Shown: in pieces, positions 28,213-38,483 of the stretch
How the letters are laid out: every line of letters begins with the position of its first letter
Position numbering within the stretch: the first letter of the stretch is position 1
Assembly: GCA_013349405.1 (NCBI GenBank)
Contig: DUZS01000010.1
Span: 33,390-97,389 of the forward strand
DNA length: 64,000 bases
Source of the DNA: Desulfuromonadales bacterium
GTDB taxonomy: Bacteria; Desulfobacterota; Desulfuromonadia; Geobacterales; Pseudopelobacteraceae
Direction: 5' to 3'
Notes under the pieces: model-generated
What the model was told of the DNA's origin: nothing
The model's database searches: none
The model's input: only the letters and a program-made list of their open reading frames with translations
Made by a program: the position numbers and the translations under genes

Positions 28213-30507
28213 TCAAACAATCTTTTTTCTGATTTTTTTGACCTTTTTTTTCAGATTCTCTTTAACACGCTTTTGTGCTCTTGCTATCAACAAGCGATGG
28301 CTCCCCTCACCATTGCCATCAGCAGTCCGGCGTTGGATATACGTGCCGTCAGACTGCATCTCCCACGCAGAACGCTGGTCGGACAGCTGTGTGTCGAATA
28401 TGAGACGCACCTCTTTAGTCAATTCTGCCGACTCCACCGGACAGAGAATTTCAACTCGGGCTTCCAGATTGCGCTTCATGGCATCGGCTGAAGCGATGAA
28501 ATATTCATCGGCGCCACCGTTGTGAAAATAATAAATTCGTGCATGCTCCAGAAATCTGCCGACAACGCTTATCACGGTGACGGTTTCTGATAGCCCCGGG
28601 ATACCGGGTCGCAGGCGGCAGCTATCCCGTACTATGAGGTCAATTTTAACTCCGGCCATGGAGGCCCGATAGAGCGCACTCACAACATCGCCATCTTCAA
28701 GTGCATTAATTTTAAACTGAATAAGCCCGCCACCGCCGCTAGCTCGATGGAGGTCAGCTTCACGTTCTATTTTATCGAGAAGCGCTTTTTTAAGCATTCG
28801 CGGGGCGAGGGCGAGTTTTGAATATTTTCGCTTCAGCATAAATCCGGTTGTGAGAAAATTGAACAGCTCGGTTACATCCTCGGCGATGGACTGATCGCAG
28901 GAGAGAATCCCGACATCACTGTAGAGCCGGGCAGTATCTGCGTGATAATTACCGGTACCGATGTGGAAATAGCGGCGTAAGCCGTTGTAATCCTGACGGA
29001 CGACCAGAATAACCTTACAGTGGGTTTTTAAGCCGACGACGCCATAGGTAACGTGGACTCCCGCCTCTTCCATCCGCTCCGCGAGACTGATGTTGGTCGC
29101 CTCATCAAAACGTGCTTTGAGCTCGACAACCACAGCAACCTGCTTGCCGTTGTGTGCCGCCAGAATCAGGGCATCAATAATCCGGCTCTGCCGTGAAGTG
29201 CGGTAGAGCGTCATCTTAATCCCGCGCACCTTTGGATCGGTCGCCGCCTCACGCAGAAAACGTTCAACAGACGTAGAAAAAGATTCATACGGGTGCTGCA
29301 GCAATATTGCGCCTGAGTCGCGTATGACGTGGAATATGTTGCGCTGTGTCTGCAGCTGAGGGTGATCAATCGGATGGTGCGGCAGGTCGTGCAGTCGTGG
29401 GAAATCGAGCCGGGTCAGCTCAAAAAGGTCCCTCATCGCCAGCAAACCGGGCACTTCAAACACGTCAGTCGCTTCATCAAGCTCCAACTCGGCAGCAAGT
29501 CGGCCACGATGGACCGGATCCATGCCGGTGACGATCTCCAACCGGACAATCGGGGCAAATTTGCGTTCCTTCAACTCCGACTCGATCATCTCCATGAGAT
29601 CGTCAGCCTCTTCCTCATCCTTTTCGGTATTGGCATTTCGGGTTACCCGAAAGAGCTCGCATGACATGATCTCCATACCGGGAAAGAGCATATCCAGGTT
29701 GTTCATCATAACCTCTTCAAGCCGGATGAAATGCTCTCCCTTGCCGATTCTGATAAAGCGCGGTGTTCCGGCGTTAACCGGCACCTTGATCCGTACCAGT
29801 GAATTATGTTTGGCCTTGGGGTAGTGCAGGGAAACCAGGAGGTTGAGCGACAGGTTTGAAATAAAGGGGAACGGGTGCGCAGGGTCTATTGATTGCGGCG
29901 TCAAAAGCGGAAATATGTTGGCATAGTAAAATTCTCTCAGCAGTTTCTTTTCTTTGGGTGTCAATTCATCATAGCTCTCAATCAGGATGTTCTTCTCTTC
30001 CAGCAAAGTGCATATTTTTTCAAATTCCTGTTCCTTGCGCGCCTCAAGATCGCGTACTTCAGCATGACATTCCGTCACCTGTTGGCGGGCGGTGCGACCG
30101 TCAAGAGACAACTCACGCATCCCTGCGCCAATCTGCTGTTTCAGGCCGCCGATACGCTTCATAAAAAATTCGTCAAGATTAGCACTGACAATAGCGATAA
30201 ATTTGAGTCGTTCAAGCAGCGGCGTCCGCTCATCCTCGGCTTCATGGAGCACCCGCCGATTGAAGGAGAGCCAGGTCAGCTCGCGGTTTAAAAACCACTG
30301 ACTGTCGTGAAGATCGAATTGTGGAACAGACGGAGTCTGGGCGGACAGCGGCTCAGCCGGCCTGGTCGTTTTAACCGGTTTTACCGCTTTTATTTCTTTT
30401 ACTACTTTTGTTTTTTTTATTTTGGCAGGTTTCGCTGCACCAGGCACAACCGGCGTTTTTTTTGTTTTTTTGGCCGGTTGTTTTTTTTTGATTTGGGCGA
30501 CTTTCAC
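28213..30507 (-). CDS. ppk: Polyphosphate kinase
   Basis: PPK1, makes polyphosphate from ATP. About 764 residues. The conserved N-domain starts at about residue 70 (WFLNRELTWLSFNRRVL) and the autophosphorylated histidine lies in GTGNYHADTARLYSDVG. Before it comes a 60-residue Lys/Pro/Ala-rich, disordered-looking tail, and the C-terminus ends in another basic tail (KKVKKIRKKIV). GTG 30507 is chosen because it follows GGAGAG; an upstream GTG lacks a site. Basic tails may bind polyphosphate or nucleic acid (inference). Confidence 0.94.
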   Translation of the reverse strand: MKVAQIKKKQPAKKTKKTPVVPGAAKPAKIKKTKVVKEIKAVKPVKTTRPAEPLSAQTPSVPQFDLHDSQWFLNRELTWLSFNRRVLHEAEDERTPLLERLKFIAIVSANLDEFFMKRIGGLKQQIGAGMRELSLDGRTARQQVTECHAEVRDLEARKEQEFEKICTLLEEKNILIESYDELTPKEKKLLREFYYANIFPLLTPQSIDPAHPFPFISNLSLNLLVSLHYPKAKHNSLVRIKVPVNAGTPRFIRIGKGEHFIRLEEVMMNNLDMLFPGMEIMSCELFRVTRNANTEKDEEEADDLMEMIESELKERKFAPIVRLEIVTGMDPVHRGRLAAELELDEATDVFEVPGLLAMRDLFELTRLDFPRLHDLPHHPIDHPQLQTQRNIFHVIRDSGAILLQHPYESFSTSVERFLREAATDPKVRGIKMTLYRTSRQSRIIDALILAAHNGKQVAVVVELKARFDEATNISLAERMEEAGVHVTYGVVGLKTHCKVILVVRQDYNGLRRYFHIGTGNYHADTARLYSDVGILSCDQSIAEDVTELFNFLTTGFMLKRKYSKLALAPRMLKKALLDKIEREADLHRASGGGGLIQFKINALEDGDVVSALYRASMAGVKIDLIVRDSCRLRPGIPGLSETVTVISVVGRFLEHARIYYFHNGGADEYFIASADAMKRNLEARVEILCPVESAELTKEVRLIFDTQLSDQRSAWEMQSDGTYIQRRTADGNGEGSHRLLIARAQKRVKENLKKKVKKIRKKIV

Positions 30508-30680
30508 ATGCTCTCCAGTTCCGGAAGAATTAACCACATGGCATGATTGTACCCAATTCAGCTGTTACCGCAACACGTTTCATCGCTAATGATCAAAAAT
30601 AGTTCTACAAGATCCTCTTGACGTACCGCCGATTCATCACAATTTGCATACTCCTCCATCTTCGTGCTACATCTTGCCCT

Positions 30681-32681
30681 ATGAAAAAACTCAACTCCCC
30701 TCAACAACGCGCCGTCGCCACGGTAGAAGGCCCCCTGCTGATTCTGGCCGGTGCCGGTTCGGGCAAGACCCAGGTCATTACAACCCGCATCGTCCACTTT
30801 TTGAAAGATCTGCACATCCCGGCGGAAAATATTCTGGCGGTCACTTTTACCAACAAGGCGGCACGTGAGATGAACGAGCGTGTGCGGAGCATGGCGGGGC
30901 CGCTTGCAAAAGATATCGTTATTTCAACGTTCCATTCGCTCGGAGTGCGCATCCTCCGGCGTGACATCCGCTCTCTCGGCTTCAAGGCGAATTTCTCGAT
31001 CTATTCGACCTCCGATCAGGCGGGCGTCATCCGTCAAGCGGCGCGCGAACGGGACATCGATCCGAAGAAGATCGATCCGGACCGGATTCTCTGGAAAATA
31101 TCCGGCTTAAAAAACCGCCTGATCGGGCCGAAAGAGTTTACCCCGGACCGGAATGATCCGCTGGAAATAGCGACCGCCGCCGTGTACCCCCGCTATCAGG
31201 AGCTGTTGAAGGGCTTTAATGCCATTGACTTTGACGACATCATCATGTTCTCCGTGCGCCTCCTGCAGACCACCCCGGCTATTCTTGAGCACTGGCAGCA
31301 GCGCTTTCGCTACATCATGGTGGATGAATATCAGGACACCAACGCCTCGCAATACCTGCTGATTTCTCTGTTGGCCAAAAAACATGGCAACATCTGTGTC
31401 GTCGGGGACGATGACCAGTCTATATACGGCTGGCGCGGCGCAGAGGTGCAGAATATCCTCAATTTTGCCCAGGACCATCCCGGCTGCGTGACGGTCAAAC
31501 TGGAACAGAACTATCGCTCCACCGGGACTATTCTGAACGCCGCCAACAGCGTCATCAAAAACAACACCGTGCGCACGGATAAAGCGCTCTGGACGGCAGA
31601 CGGCAAAGGTCGCGAAATCGACCTGATCGTTGCGGAGAGCGAAGAGGACGAAGCGGCAAAGGTCGTTGAACAGATCATGCTGGAGCAGTATCGGGAAAAG
31701 CTGCGCTGGTCAGATCTCGCCATCCTCTATCGTTCCAACGCGCAAAGCAGGGCTTTTGAAGAGAAGCTGCGCCTTGAGCGCATCCCCTATGTCGTCATCG
31801 GCGGCCAGCAGTTCTATGAGCGCAAAGAGGTCAAAGATGCCATCGCCTATCTCAAGGTAATCGACAATCCGAGCGATGAGGCCTCATTGCTGCGCATCAT
31901 CAACTTTCCCCGCCGGGGAATCGGCGACACCACACTGATAAAACTGAACCAGTGGTCGATGAATCATGACGTGCCGCTCTTTGAGACGCTTGGCCGGGTG
32001 GGTGACATTGAAGAAATTTCCCCCTCGTGCCGAAAAACGGTACTCGGCTTTCACACCATGATGAAAGAAGTTATCGCGGGCTTCACCAATTTCAATATGG
32101 GCGCGCAGGTCAACGCCCTCTTCAACCGTCTGCGCATTGAGGACGAGCTCTATCGCACGCTGAATGACGCCCCCCAGGCACGTAAGCGGATCGAAAATAT
32201 CGAACAGGTGGTAAACTCACTGGCAGCGTATGAAGAGCAGAATCCGCGGGCAACGCTCTCGGCATTCCTTGAACGGATTTCGTTGATGGATGAGGACAAG
32301 CCGGCTGCGGATGGCACGGAACAGGGGACGAATGCTGTCACTCTCATGTCACTGCACTCCAGTAAGGGCCTCGAATTCAGTCATGTCTGGCTGGTCGGAA
32401 TGGAGGAGAACCTGCTGCCGCACAAACGCTCGATCGAAGAGGACCCAAGCGTCGCTGAAGAGCGCCGCCTCTGCTACGTCGGCATTACGCGCGCCAGAAA
32501 ATTCCTGACGATCTCGCGCTGTATGACGCGGCGCAAATACGGTGCGCTGGAGGGGCAAAAGCCGAGTCGCTTCCTCGCCGAGATACCGGGGCATCTGCTG
32601 AGTGGCGCAACAGAAACCGATGCAACGGAAGCGCCTCGTGATCTGGCCGCTGATTTCTTTGCGCACATGCTGGGAGAGTAG
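30681..32681 (+). CDS. UvrD/Rep-family DNA helicase
   Basis: Superfamily 1A 3'-5' helicase of 666 residues: Walker A GAGSGKTQVITTRI, AVTFTNKAAREM, Walker B VDEYQDTN, QSIYGWRGA, and the C-terminal SSKGLEFSHVW and YVGITRARK motifs. Compared with UvrD/PcrA it is short at the C-terminus, closer to Rep. ATG 30681 gives the family N-terminus LNSPQQRAV. It is divergent from ppk. Confidence 0.93.
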   Translation: MKKLNSPQQRAVATVEGPLLILAGAGSGKTQVITTRIVHFLKDLHIPAENILAVTFTNKAAREMNERVRSMAGPLAKDIVISTFHSLGVRILRRDIRSLGFKANFSIYSTSDQAGVIRQAARERDIDPKKIDPDRILWKISGLKNRLIGPKEFTPDRNDPLEIATAAVYPRYQELLKGFNAIDFDDIIMFSVRLLQTTPAILEHWQQRFRYIMVDEYQDTNASQYLLISLLAKKHGNICVVGDDDQSIYGWRGAEVQNILNFAQDHPGCVTVKLEQNYRSTGTILNAANSVIKNNTVRTDKALWTADGKGREIDLIVAESEEDEAAKVVEQIMLEQYREKLRWSDLAILYRSNAQSRAFEEKLRLERIPYVVIGGQQFYERKEVKDAIAYLKVIDNPSDEASLLRIINFPRRGIGDTTLIKLNQWSMNHDVPLFETLGRVGDIEEISPSCRKTVLGFHTMMKEVIAGFTNFNMGAQVNALFNRLRIEDELYRTLNDAPQARKRIENIEQVVNSLAAYEEQNPRATLSAFLERISLMDEDKPAADGTEQGTNAVTLMSLHSSKGLEFSHVWLVGMEENLLPHKRSIEEDPSVAEERRLCYVGITRARKFLTISRCMTRRKYGALEGQKPSRFLAEIPGHLLSGATETDATEAPRDLAADFFAHMLGE

Positions 32682-32753
32682 AGTGTTTTTCGCCTTGAAG
32701 ATTTTGACGGCGGGTATTACAATACGCAATAAAAGTAATACATTGGGGGCGCT

Positions 32754-32990
32754 ATGGAAAAAGCATCAAAAGTAACGGTCAAAGGACAGGTTCTCATTCC
32801 TGGTGATATCAGGAAACGACATCATATTGAACCTGGCAGCGAGGTGCGTTTTGTAGAATACGGCAATGTCGTCTGCATTGTACCAGTTGTGGCAGACCCG
32901 GTTGCCGCTGCATGGGGAATGTTGCCTTCCGTGCCGTCACTTGCTGAAGAACTGCTTGAAGAACGGAAAAAGGACAGAGCACGTGAATAA
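32754..32990 (+). CDS. AbrB/MazE-type antitoxin (VapB)
   Basis: 78-residue protein with an N-terminal swapped-hairpin AbrB domain, KVTVKGQVLIPGDIRKRHHIEPGSEV. It is preceded by TTGGGGGCG. Its stop overlaps the start of the PIN toxin, the standard vapBC layout: the antitoxin binds DNA and neutralises the toxin. Confidence 0.88.
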   Translation: MEKASKVTVKGQVLIPGDIRKRHHIEPGSEVRFVEYGNVVCIVPVVADPVAAAWGMLPSVPSLAEELLEERKKDRARE

Positions 32991-33381
32991 CTTTGTCCTG
33001 GATAGTTTTGCCCTGCTGCGATTTATCCAGAAAGAACCGGGCAATGAACCGGTCAAGGCTATCCTTGATGATGCAAAATCAGGCAATACTTGCGCCATGC
33101 TGAATATCATTAATCTGGGAGAGATTATTTATACCGTCCAGAGGAGGTTTGGTCTGCAATTCAAGCTTGATGTGGTGATGAATATTTCCCGGCTTGGTAT
33201 TGTGATCCTTCCAGCGCCCAATGATCTTGTTTTTCGCGCAGCCGAATTGAAGGCGCGTTTCGCCATGTCGTATGCCGACGCCTTTGCTGTCGCCTCTTCC
33301 ATTGAGCACAATGCAACACTGGTGACGGGGGATCAGGAGTTTCGGCAAGCGGAGCATCTGGTGAAAATTCTCTGGATATAA
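32983..33381 (+). CDS. vapC: PIN domain ribonuclease toxin (VapC)
   Basis: 132-residue PIN nuclease. The acidic active-site residues are in VLDSFALLRF, the glutamate of NLGEIIY, and SYADAFAVASS with TGDQEF near the C-terminus. GTG 32983 is chosen; it overlaps the antitoxin stop by eight bases. The frame is intact. Confidence 0.88.
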   Translation: MNNFVLDSFALLRFIQKEPGNEPVKAILDDAKSGNTCAMLNIINLGEIIYTVQRRFGLQFKLDVVMNISRLGIVILPAPNDLVFRAAELKARFAMSYADAFAVASSIEHNATLVTGDQEFRQAEHLVKILWI

Positions 33382-33519
33382 GGCGTAACGTGAAAAATAA
33401 TTGGGGTGTACATCAATTTCCTCAACACGATTTCAACATATAATTGGGTAGTAATACTCAATTCGCTTTTTAATGCAGAATGCATTCCGACAGAAATCCG
33501 AGCATCAGGAGAAAAAATC

Positions 33520-35601
33520 ATGACCTCCTCCATCGACACCGCCGCCTACGTTGCCAGCCTGATGGCAATTGACAAAACCCCCCTTCCCGACGACGGCGGA
33601 GAACGCTTTAACCGCCTGATTTTTGCCCGTTCCCCCTACCTGCTGCAGCACGCGGAAAACCCGGTGGCCTGGTATGAATGGGGCCCGGCAGCTTTTGATA
33701 AGGCACACACTGAAAACCTGCCGATTCTGCTTTCCATCGGCTATGCCACCTGCCACTGGTGCCATGTCATGGCCCATGAATCATTCGAGGACGAAGAGGT
33801 TGCTGCGCTCCTGAACCGTCATTTTGTCTGTATCAAAGTTGACCGGGAGGAACGCCCCGACATCGATGATTTTTATATGGCCGTTGCGCAGGCGTTGACC
33901 GGGAGTGGCGGCTGGCCGCTCAATATCTTTATGACGCCGGAGAAGCGCCCCTTTATGGCGATTACCTACCTCCCCAAGCGGAGTGGCCGGGGCATGAGCG
34001 GCCTGATGGAGCTGCTCGGCAATATTGCTACGCTCTGGCGACAGCGACCGGATATGATCGAAAAGAACTGCCAGGGCATTATGGAGGCTCTGGAGAGTGG
34101 CCGGAAACAGCGGGCACACGAGAATGCGCCTGACTTAACGGCCATTGCCGAAAAAGCGCTGCAGACCCTGAAGAGAATCTATGACCCGACACACGGCGGT
34201 TTCGGGGGTGCCCCGAAATTCCCGATGCCGATGTATCTGAGTTGGCTGATCGGGCAGACGCAGTCAGGGAGCGAAGAGGCTTTGGCAATGGCACTCCACA
34301 CCCTGCGGAAGATGCGGGGAGGCGGCATCTGGGACCAACTTGGCGGGGGACTGCACCGCTACTCCGTCGATCAGTTCTGGCTCGCGCCTCACTTTGAGAA
34401 GATGCTGTATGATCAGGCCATGCTGGCCCGGGTAGCAACTGATGCCTTCCTGACCACTGGGGAGTTGTTCTATCAAACCATAACGGAAGAAATTTTCACG
34501 TTTGTCATACGGGAGCTACAAACTGCGGAAGGGGCCTTCTGTTCGGCTCTTGATGCAGATTCAGAAGGGGTTGAAGGCAAATTCTATGTCTGGGACAAGA
34601 GCGAAGTCGCTGCCTGCCTCGGAGCGGACGCGGAACTGTTCTGCCGCTACCATACGGTGACGGATGAAGGGAATTTTGAAGGAGAGAACATTCTTACCGC
34701 ACCAATCGCCCTGGATGAGTTTTGCCGGCAACAGCGGCTCAATAAAAGTGAGACAGGCGAACTGCTGGAACGATGTCGGGCAAAGCTGTTGAAACACCGC
34801 GAGGAGCGTATCCGACCGCTGAGAGATGACAAAATTATTACCTCCTGGAACGGCCTGATGATTTCGGCATTTGCCACTGCAGCGGTTGCCTTCAACAAAC
34901 CGGAATACGCCGACACTGCCGCCCGCACGGCAACATTTATCATAGAAAGGCTCCGCCGCAACGACGGCAGAGTGCTGCGCAGCTATCTGAACGGGGCATC
35001 GGATATCCCCGGCTTTCTCGAGGACTATGCCTTTCTGGCCGGAGGAATACTCGATCTGTTTGAGGCGACTCTCGATCAGAACTGGTTGGCAGAGGCGCGC
35101 ACACTTGCCGACGGCATCATGAACCTTTTTCGTGACCCCGAATCCGGCGAATTCACCCTCACCGGCCATGACGCCGAGCAGATGCCGACCCGGGTATCTT
35201 CCGACCACGACGGCGTTACACCATCAGCATTCGCCCGTACCGCCCATCTGCTCTATCGGCTGGCCTGGATCGACGACAGGCCGGAGCTTCTCGACGCCGC
35301 TCGTTCGGCACTGGACGGAATTCAAAACGATGTCGTGCAGAACCCGCTGGGCCATCTTGGCGCCCTGCAACTCCTTGCACTGTTGGCGACTGAACCAACA
35401 ACGGCGACATTCTCCGGTGATACCGGCAGCCCTGAGGCTTTTGCACTCAATGCCGCACTCCACAATCACTCAATCAGAAACCTGATTATCCGGAGCAAGA
35501 AAGGGCCCGCTCCCCTTTCACTCTCACTCTGCGTTCCCGGCACCTGTTACCCCGCCGTTGCTACGGTTGATGAATTGACTCGGCTGCTGTCAAAATCGTA
35601 G
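33520..35601 (+). CDS. YyaL/SPATA20-like thioredoxin-domain protein
   Basis: 693-residue protein: N-terminal thioredoxin-like DUF255 domain with [16 protein letters not shown] and [14 protein letters not shown], followed by an alpha/alpha-barrel resembling six-hairpin glycosidases. Widely conserved; function uncertain. ATG 33520 follows CAGGAGA; longer in-frame starts run through AT-rich intergenic sequence. Confidence 0.92.
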   Translation: MTSSIDTAAYVASLMAIDKTPLPDDGGERFNRLIFARSPYLLQHAENPVAWYEWGPAAFDKAHTENLPILLSIGYATCHWCHVMAHESFEDEEVAALLNRHFVCIKVDREERPDIDDFYMAVAQALTGSGGWPLNIFMTPEKRPFMAITYLPKRSGRGMSGLMELLGNIATLWRQRPDMIEKNCQGIMEALESGRKQRAHENAPDLTAIAEKALQTLKRIYDPTHGGFGGAPKFPMPMYLSWLIGQTQSGSEEALAMALHTLRKMRGGGIWDQLGGGLHRYSVDQFWLAPHFEKMLYDQAMLARVATDAFLTTGELFYQTITEEIFTFVIRELQTAEGAFCSALDADSEGVEGKFYVWDKSEVAACLGADAELFCRYHTVTDEGNFEGENILTAPIALDEFCRQQRLNKSETGELLERCRAKLLKHREERIRPLRDDKIITSWNGLMISAFATAAVAFNKPEYADTAARTATFIIERLRRNDGRVLRSYLNGASDIPGFLEDYAFLAGGILDLFEATLDQNWLAEARTLADGIMNLFRDPESGEFTLTGHDAEQMPTRVSSDHDGVTPSAFARTAHLLYRLAWIDDRPELLDAARSALDGIQNDVVQNPLGHLGALQLLALLATEPTTATFSGDTGSPEAFALNAALHNHSIRNLIIRSKKGPAPLSLSLCVPGTCYPAVATVDELTRLLSKS

Positions 35602-35682
35602 GAGCGGCATCCTGCCGCGATTGCCTCAGTGGCCTGAAATAAGCGCCTATTGCGGCATTCGCGTCTGAAAGACGCTCCTACG
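35597..35682. repeat. REP-like palindromic element
   Basis: Perfect 10-bp terminal inverted repeats, CGTAGGAGCG (35597-35606) and CGCTCCTACG (35673-35682), enclose an inner stem GCGGCA/TGCCGC. TAGGAGCG-type palindromes of this kind are scattered in many proteobacterial genomes. The left end overlaps the stop of the YyaL gene. Confidence 0.7.
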
Positions 35683-35770
35683 AACAAATTTTGTGATTTG
35701 CCAGCAGCTCACACACTATGATATAGCTTCAAACGTTTTTACTTTACACCATTCAGGAGCTGACAAACCT

Positions 35771-36067
35771 ATGCTGACCGGAAAACAGAAACGCCACCTG
35801 CGGGCCCTTGGACACAAACTGAAACCTCTCGTCCAGATTGGTAAAAAAGAGATTGAACCCGCCTTGATTGCTGAATTGAACGTTTCTCTCGACCATCACG
35901 AGTTGATCAAGGTAAAGCTTCTTGAGAGCTGCATGCTTGACAAACATGAAGCTTCGGCGGCTCTGGCCGAAGCCTGCGAGGCCGATATTGCCCAAATCCT
36001 CGGCAAGACGTTTCTCCTCTACCGTGCGGCCAAAACACCGGTGATCATCCTTCCGAAAGCGGCATGA
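35771..36067 (+). CDS. yhbY: YhbY family RNA-binding protein
   Basis: 98-residue CRM-domain protein associated with the large ribosomal subunit precursor. Motifs LTGKQKRHLRALGHKLKP, QIGKKE and the GxxG-like region near ILGKTFLLYR are visible. ATG 35771 follows CAGGAG. Its stop overlaps the start of gph. Confidence 0.92.
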   Translation: MLTGKQKRHLRALGHKLKPLVQIGKKEIEPALIAELNVSLDHHELIKVKLLESCMLDKHEASAALAEACEADIAQILGKTFLLYRAAKTPVIILPKAA

Positions 36068-36726
36068 CAGTCCGCGCCGTTCTTTTTGATCTCGACGGCA
36101 CCCTGGTCGACTCGCTTGGAGATCTGACCGATGCGGTCAATCATGTTGTGAACGTATTTTCCCTGCCGCTCCTCTGTGAAAGCGATGTCCGCCTGAAAAT
36201 CGGTAAGGGTTCCCGCAATCTCATGGAGCAGATACTTCCCGGTTTTTCTGAAGCTGATATTACCCGCGCTCTTGACCTTTTTCTGGATTACAACCGACAA
36301 CACATTGCGGTGAAAAGCCGTCTCTATCCAGGAATACTCGATACCATCCATAACCTTGCCTGCTGCCACATCAAGCTGGCTGTCATTACCAACAAAAATG
36401 AGGATTTGTGCCTGCTGCTCCTGCATGATCTTGGTATCAAAGATCTGTTTGAATCCGTCTGCGGCGGAGACTCGTACCCGGAAAGAAAGCCGTCCCCCCT
36501 CCCCTTGCTGAAAATAGCCGAACAGCTGGGAGTCCCGCCCAATGAGTGCGTCATGATCGGCGACAGCATCAATGATGTCGAGTCGGGCCGGCGTGCCGCC
36601 ATGATGACGATTGCCTGCTCATGGGGATATGGAGATATGGACGAACAGAAAGGAGCTGACATGATTGTGCACGCCCCCACGGAACTGTGTGAAGCGATTG
36701 AACACATGAGCGGCCAGCAGACATGA
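36064..36726 (+). CDS. gph: Phosphoglycolate phosphatase-like HAD hydrolase
   Basis: 220-residue HAD phosphatase: nucleophile in VLFDLDGTLVDS, motif II VITNKNED, motif III lysine in YPERKPSP, and motif IV MIGDSINDVESGRRA. The family removes phosphate from 2-phosphoglycolate; other sugar phosphates are possible. It overlaps both neighbours by four bases (ATGA). Confidence 0.88.
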   Translation: MTVRAVLFDLDGTLVDSLGDLTDAVNHVVNVFSLPLLCESDVRLKIGKGSRNLMEQILPGFSEADITRALDLFLDYNRQHIAVKSRLYPGILDTIHNLACCHIKLAVITNKNEDLCLLLLHDLGIKDLFESVCGGDSYPERKPSPLPLLKIAEQLGVPPNECVMIGDSINDVESGRRAAMMTIACSWGYGDMDEQKGADMIVHAPTELCEAIEHMSGQQT

Positions 36727-38471
36727 ATGGCTGGACCGGAACAGTCCTCAGGGTAGACCTGACATCGGGAACTTCATATCGTGAAGAGATTCCCCGGCAG
36801 TTACTTGAGGAGTATCTCGGCGGCCGCGGCCTCGGTGTTCGCCTGATGCGCGACTATTTCTCGCTCGACCCGTTCGATCCGGACATGCCGCTTATTTTTG
36901 CCGTCGGCCCGTTATGCGGTACGCCGTCTCCTACCTCCGCCCGTCTTGCCGTTGTTTCCCGATCGCCATTGACCGGCACTATCAACGATTGTTCAGCAGG
37001 CGGCCGCTTTGCCTGGCGCCTGAAAGCTGCCGGAGTTGACGTTCTGTTCATCACCGGCAGAAGCCCGTCACCGGTCATAGTAACCATAGCAGCGGATAGC
37101 TTAGAAATTAAACCGGCTGGCCACCTCTGGGGCTCTGCAATCCCGACTGTCATTGCCACGCTTACAGAGTTTGGCAGCGTGGCGGCTATCGGTCCGGCCG
37201 GTGAAAACGGTGTCCTTTTTGCCAACATCATGATGGGAGAAGGCAATTCCGTTGGACGCGGCGGCATGGGTGCTGTCATGGGGAGTAAAAACCTTAAAGC
37301 GGTGACGGTGAACGGCGACAGAAAAGTTACCCTCGCCGATCCGGCGCTGTTTGAAAGTGCCCGCCAAGACATCATGCGGCTTTTCAAAGCCTCTCCGGTT
37401 ATCTTCGGCCCGCTCGGGATTTCCGAGTTTGGCACCCCGGTGCTGGTCGATCTGATGGCACAACGCCGCATGGCCCCGACGGAAAACTTCCGTAAAACAT
37501 TTTTCGAACATTCCGGCAACTATTCCGGACCGACCCTGAAACGCGTCTGCGGAGCAAAAAAAGACGGTTGCTACGGCTGCCCGATACAATGTAAAAAAGC
37601 GTCGCAAGCAGGAAAACCGCTCCCGGAATACGAAACGGCATCCCATTTCGGTGCGCTCAACAATGTTCATGATCTGCACGCAATTATTACTGCAAACGAC
37701 CTCTGCAATGAACTCGGTATGGATACCATAACCGCAGCGGCCACCCTCTCCGCCTGGGGCGAAATCAAAGGGGCGTTTCCAACCGCCGGAGAAATTCCGG
37801 GATTGCTGAACGATATTGCCTATCGTCGTGGAGAGGGAAATCTGCTCTCGCTGGGGTCCCGTCGTCTGGCAGAACAGCTGGGCCACCCGGAACTCTCCAT
37901 GAGTGTTAAATCACTGGAACTTCCGGCGTATGATCCGCGTGGAGCGTACGGCATGGCACTGGCGTACTGCACGAGCAATCGCGGCGGCTGTCATCTCCGC
38001 GCCTATCCGATCTCACACGAAATTCTGCGCAAGCCGGTGCCGACCGACCGTTTTTCCTTTTCCGGCAAAGCCCGTATCATCAGCATCGCCGAGGATACCA
38101 ATGCCGCCGTTGATTCGCTGGTCGCCTGCAAGTTTGCCTTCTTTGGTGCCAGCCTTGAAGAGTATGCAGAGATTTTGACCGCTGTCACCGGTGTGACATA
38201 TTCGCCACAGCGCTTGAAGGAGATTGGCAGGCGTATCGTGCTGACGGAACGTTATTATAACTGCGCCAACGGTTTTTCACGGGCGGACGACATGTTGCCG
38301 GAGCGTTTTTTCACCGAACCGGGCAGCAGCGGTGATGGCATTGATATTCACCCGCTTGACAGGGTGCGGTTTGAAGAGGAGCTGGATAAGTACTATCGTA
38401 TTCGCGGTTTGAACCGAGACGGGTGTTTTGATGATGGGGAGTTCAATTCTTTTCTGACCGACATGATATAG
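36723..38471 (+). CDS. aor: Aldehyde:ferredoxin oxidoreductase (tungsten enzyme family)
   Basis: 582-residue AOR-family protein. N-terminal domain with GWTGTVLRVDLTSG and EYLGGRGLGVRLM, cluster ligands in KKDGCYGCPIQCKK, and the tungstopterin region TSNRGGCHLRAYP. Such enzymes oxidise aldehydes to acids with ferredoxin as acceptor. It overlaps gph by four bases. Its 3' end (38090 onward) is present as a second, diverged copy at 46406. Confidence 0.93.
   Translation: MNGWTGTVLRVDLTSGTSYREEIPRQLLEEYLGGRGLGVRLMRDYFSLDPFDPDMPLIFAVGPLCGTPSPTSARLAVVSRSPLTGTINDCSAGGRFAWRLKAAGVDVLFITGRSPSPVIVTIAADSLEIKPAGHLWGSAIPTVIATLTEFGSVAAIGPAGENGVLFANIMMGEGNSVGRGGMGAVMGSKNLKAVTVNGDRKVTLADPALFESARQDIMRLFKASPVIFGPLGISEFGTPVLVDLMAQRRMAPTENFRKTFFEHSGNYSGPTLKRVCGAKKDGCYGCPIQCKKASQAGKPLPEYETASHFGALNNVHDLHAIITANDLCNELGMDTITAAATLSAWGEIKGAFPTAGEIPGLLNDIAYRRGEGNLLSLGSRRLAEQLGHPELSMSVKSLELPAYDPRGAYGMALAYCTSNRGGCHLRAYPISHEILRKPVPTDRFSFSGKARIISIAEDTNAAVDSLVACKFAFFGASLEEYAEILTAVTGVTYSPQRLKEIGRRIVLTERYYNCANGFSRADDMLPERFFTEPGSSGDGIDIHPLDRVRFEEELDKYYRIRGLNRDGCFDDGEFNSFLTDMI
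38090..38445. repeat. Aldehyde oxidoreductase 3'-end repeat, copy 1
   Basis: This part of aor recurs at 46406-46760 in the same orientation. The first 47 bases are identical; beyond that the two copies differ at scattered positions, by eye roughly 15 per cent. The copies flank the DGR region. Confidence 0.85.
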
Positions 38472-38483
38472 TCCTACCATGAG

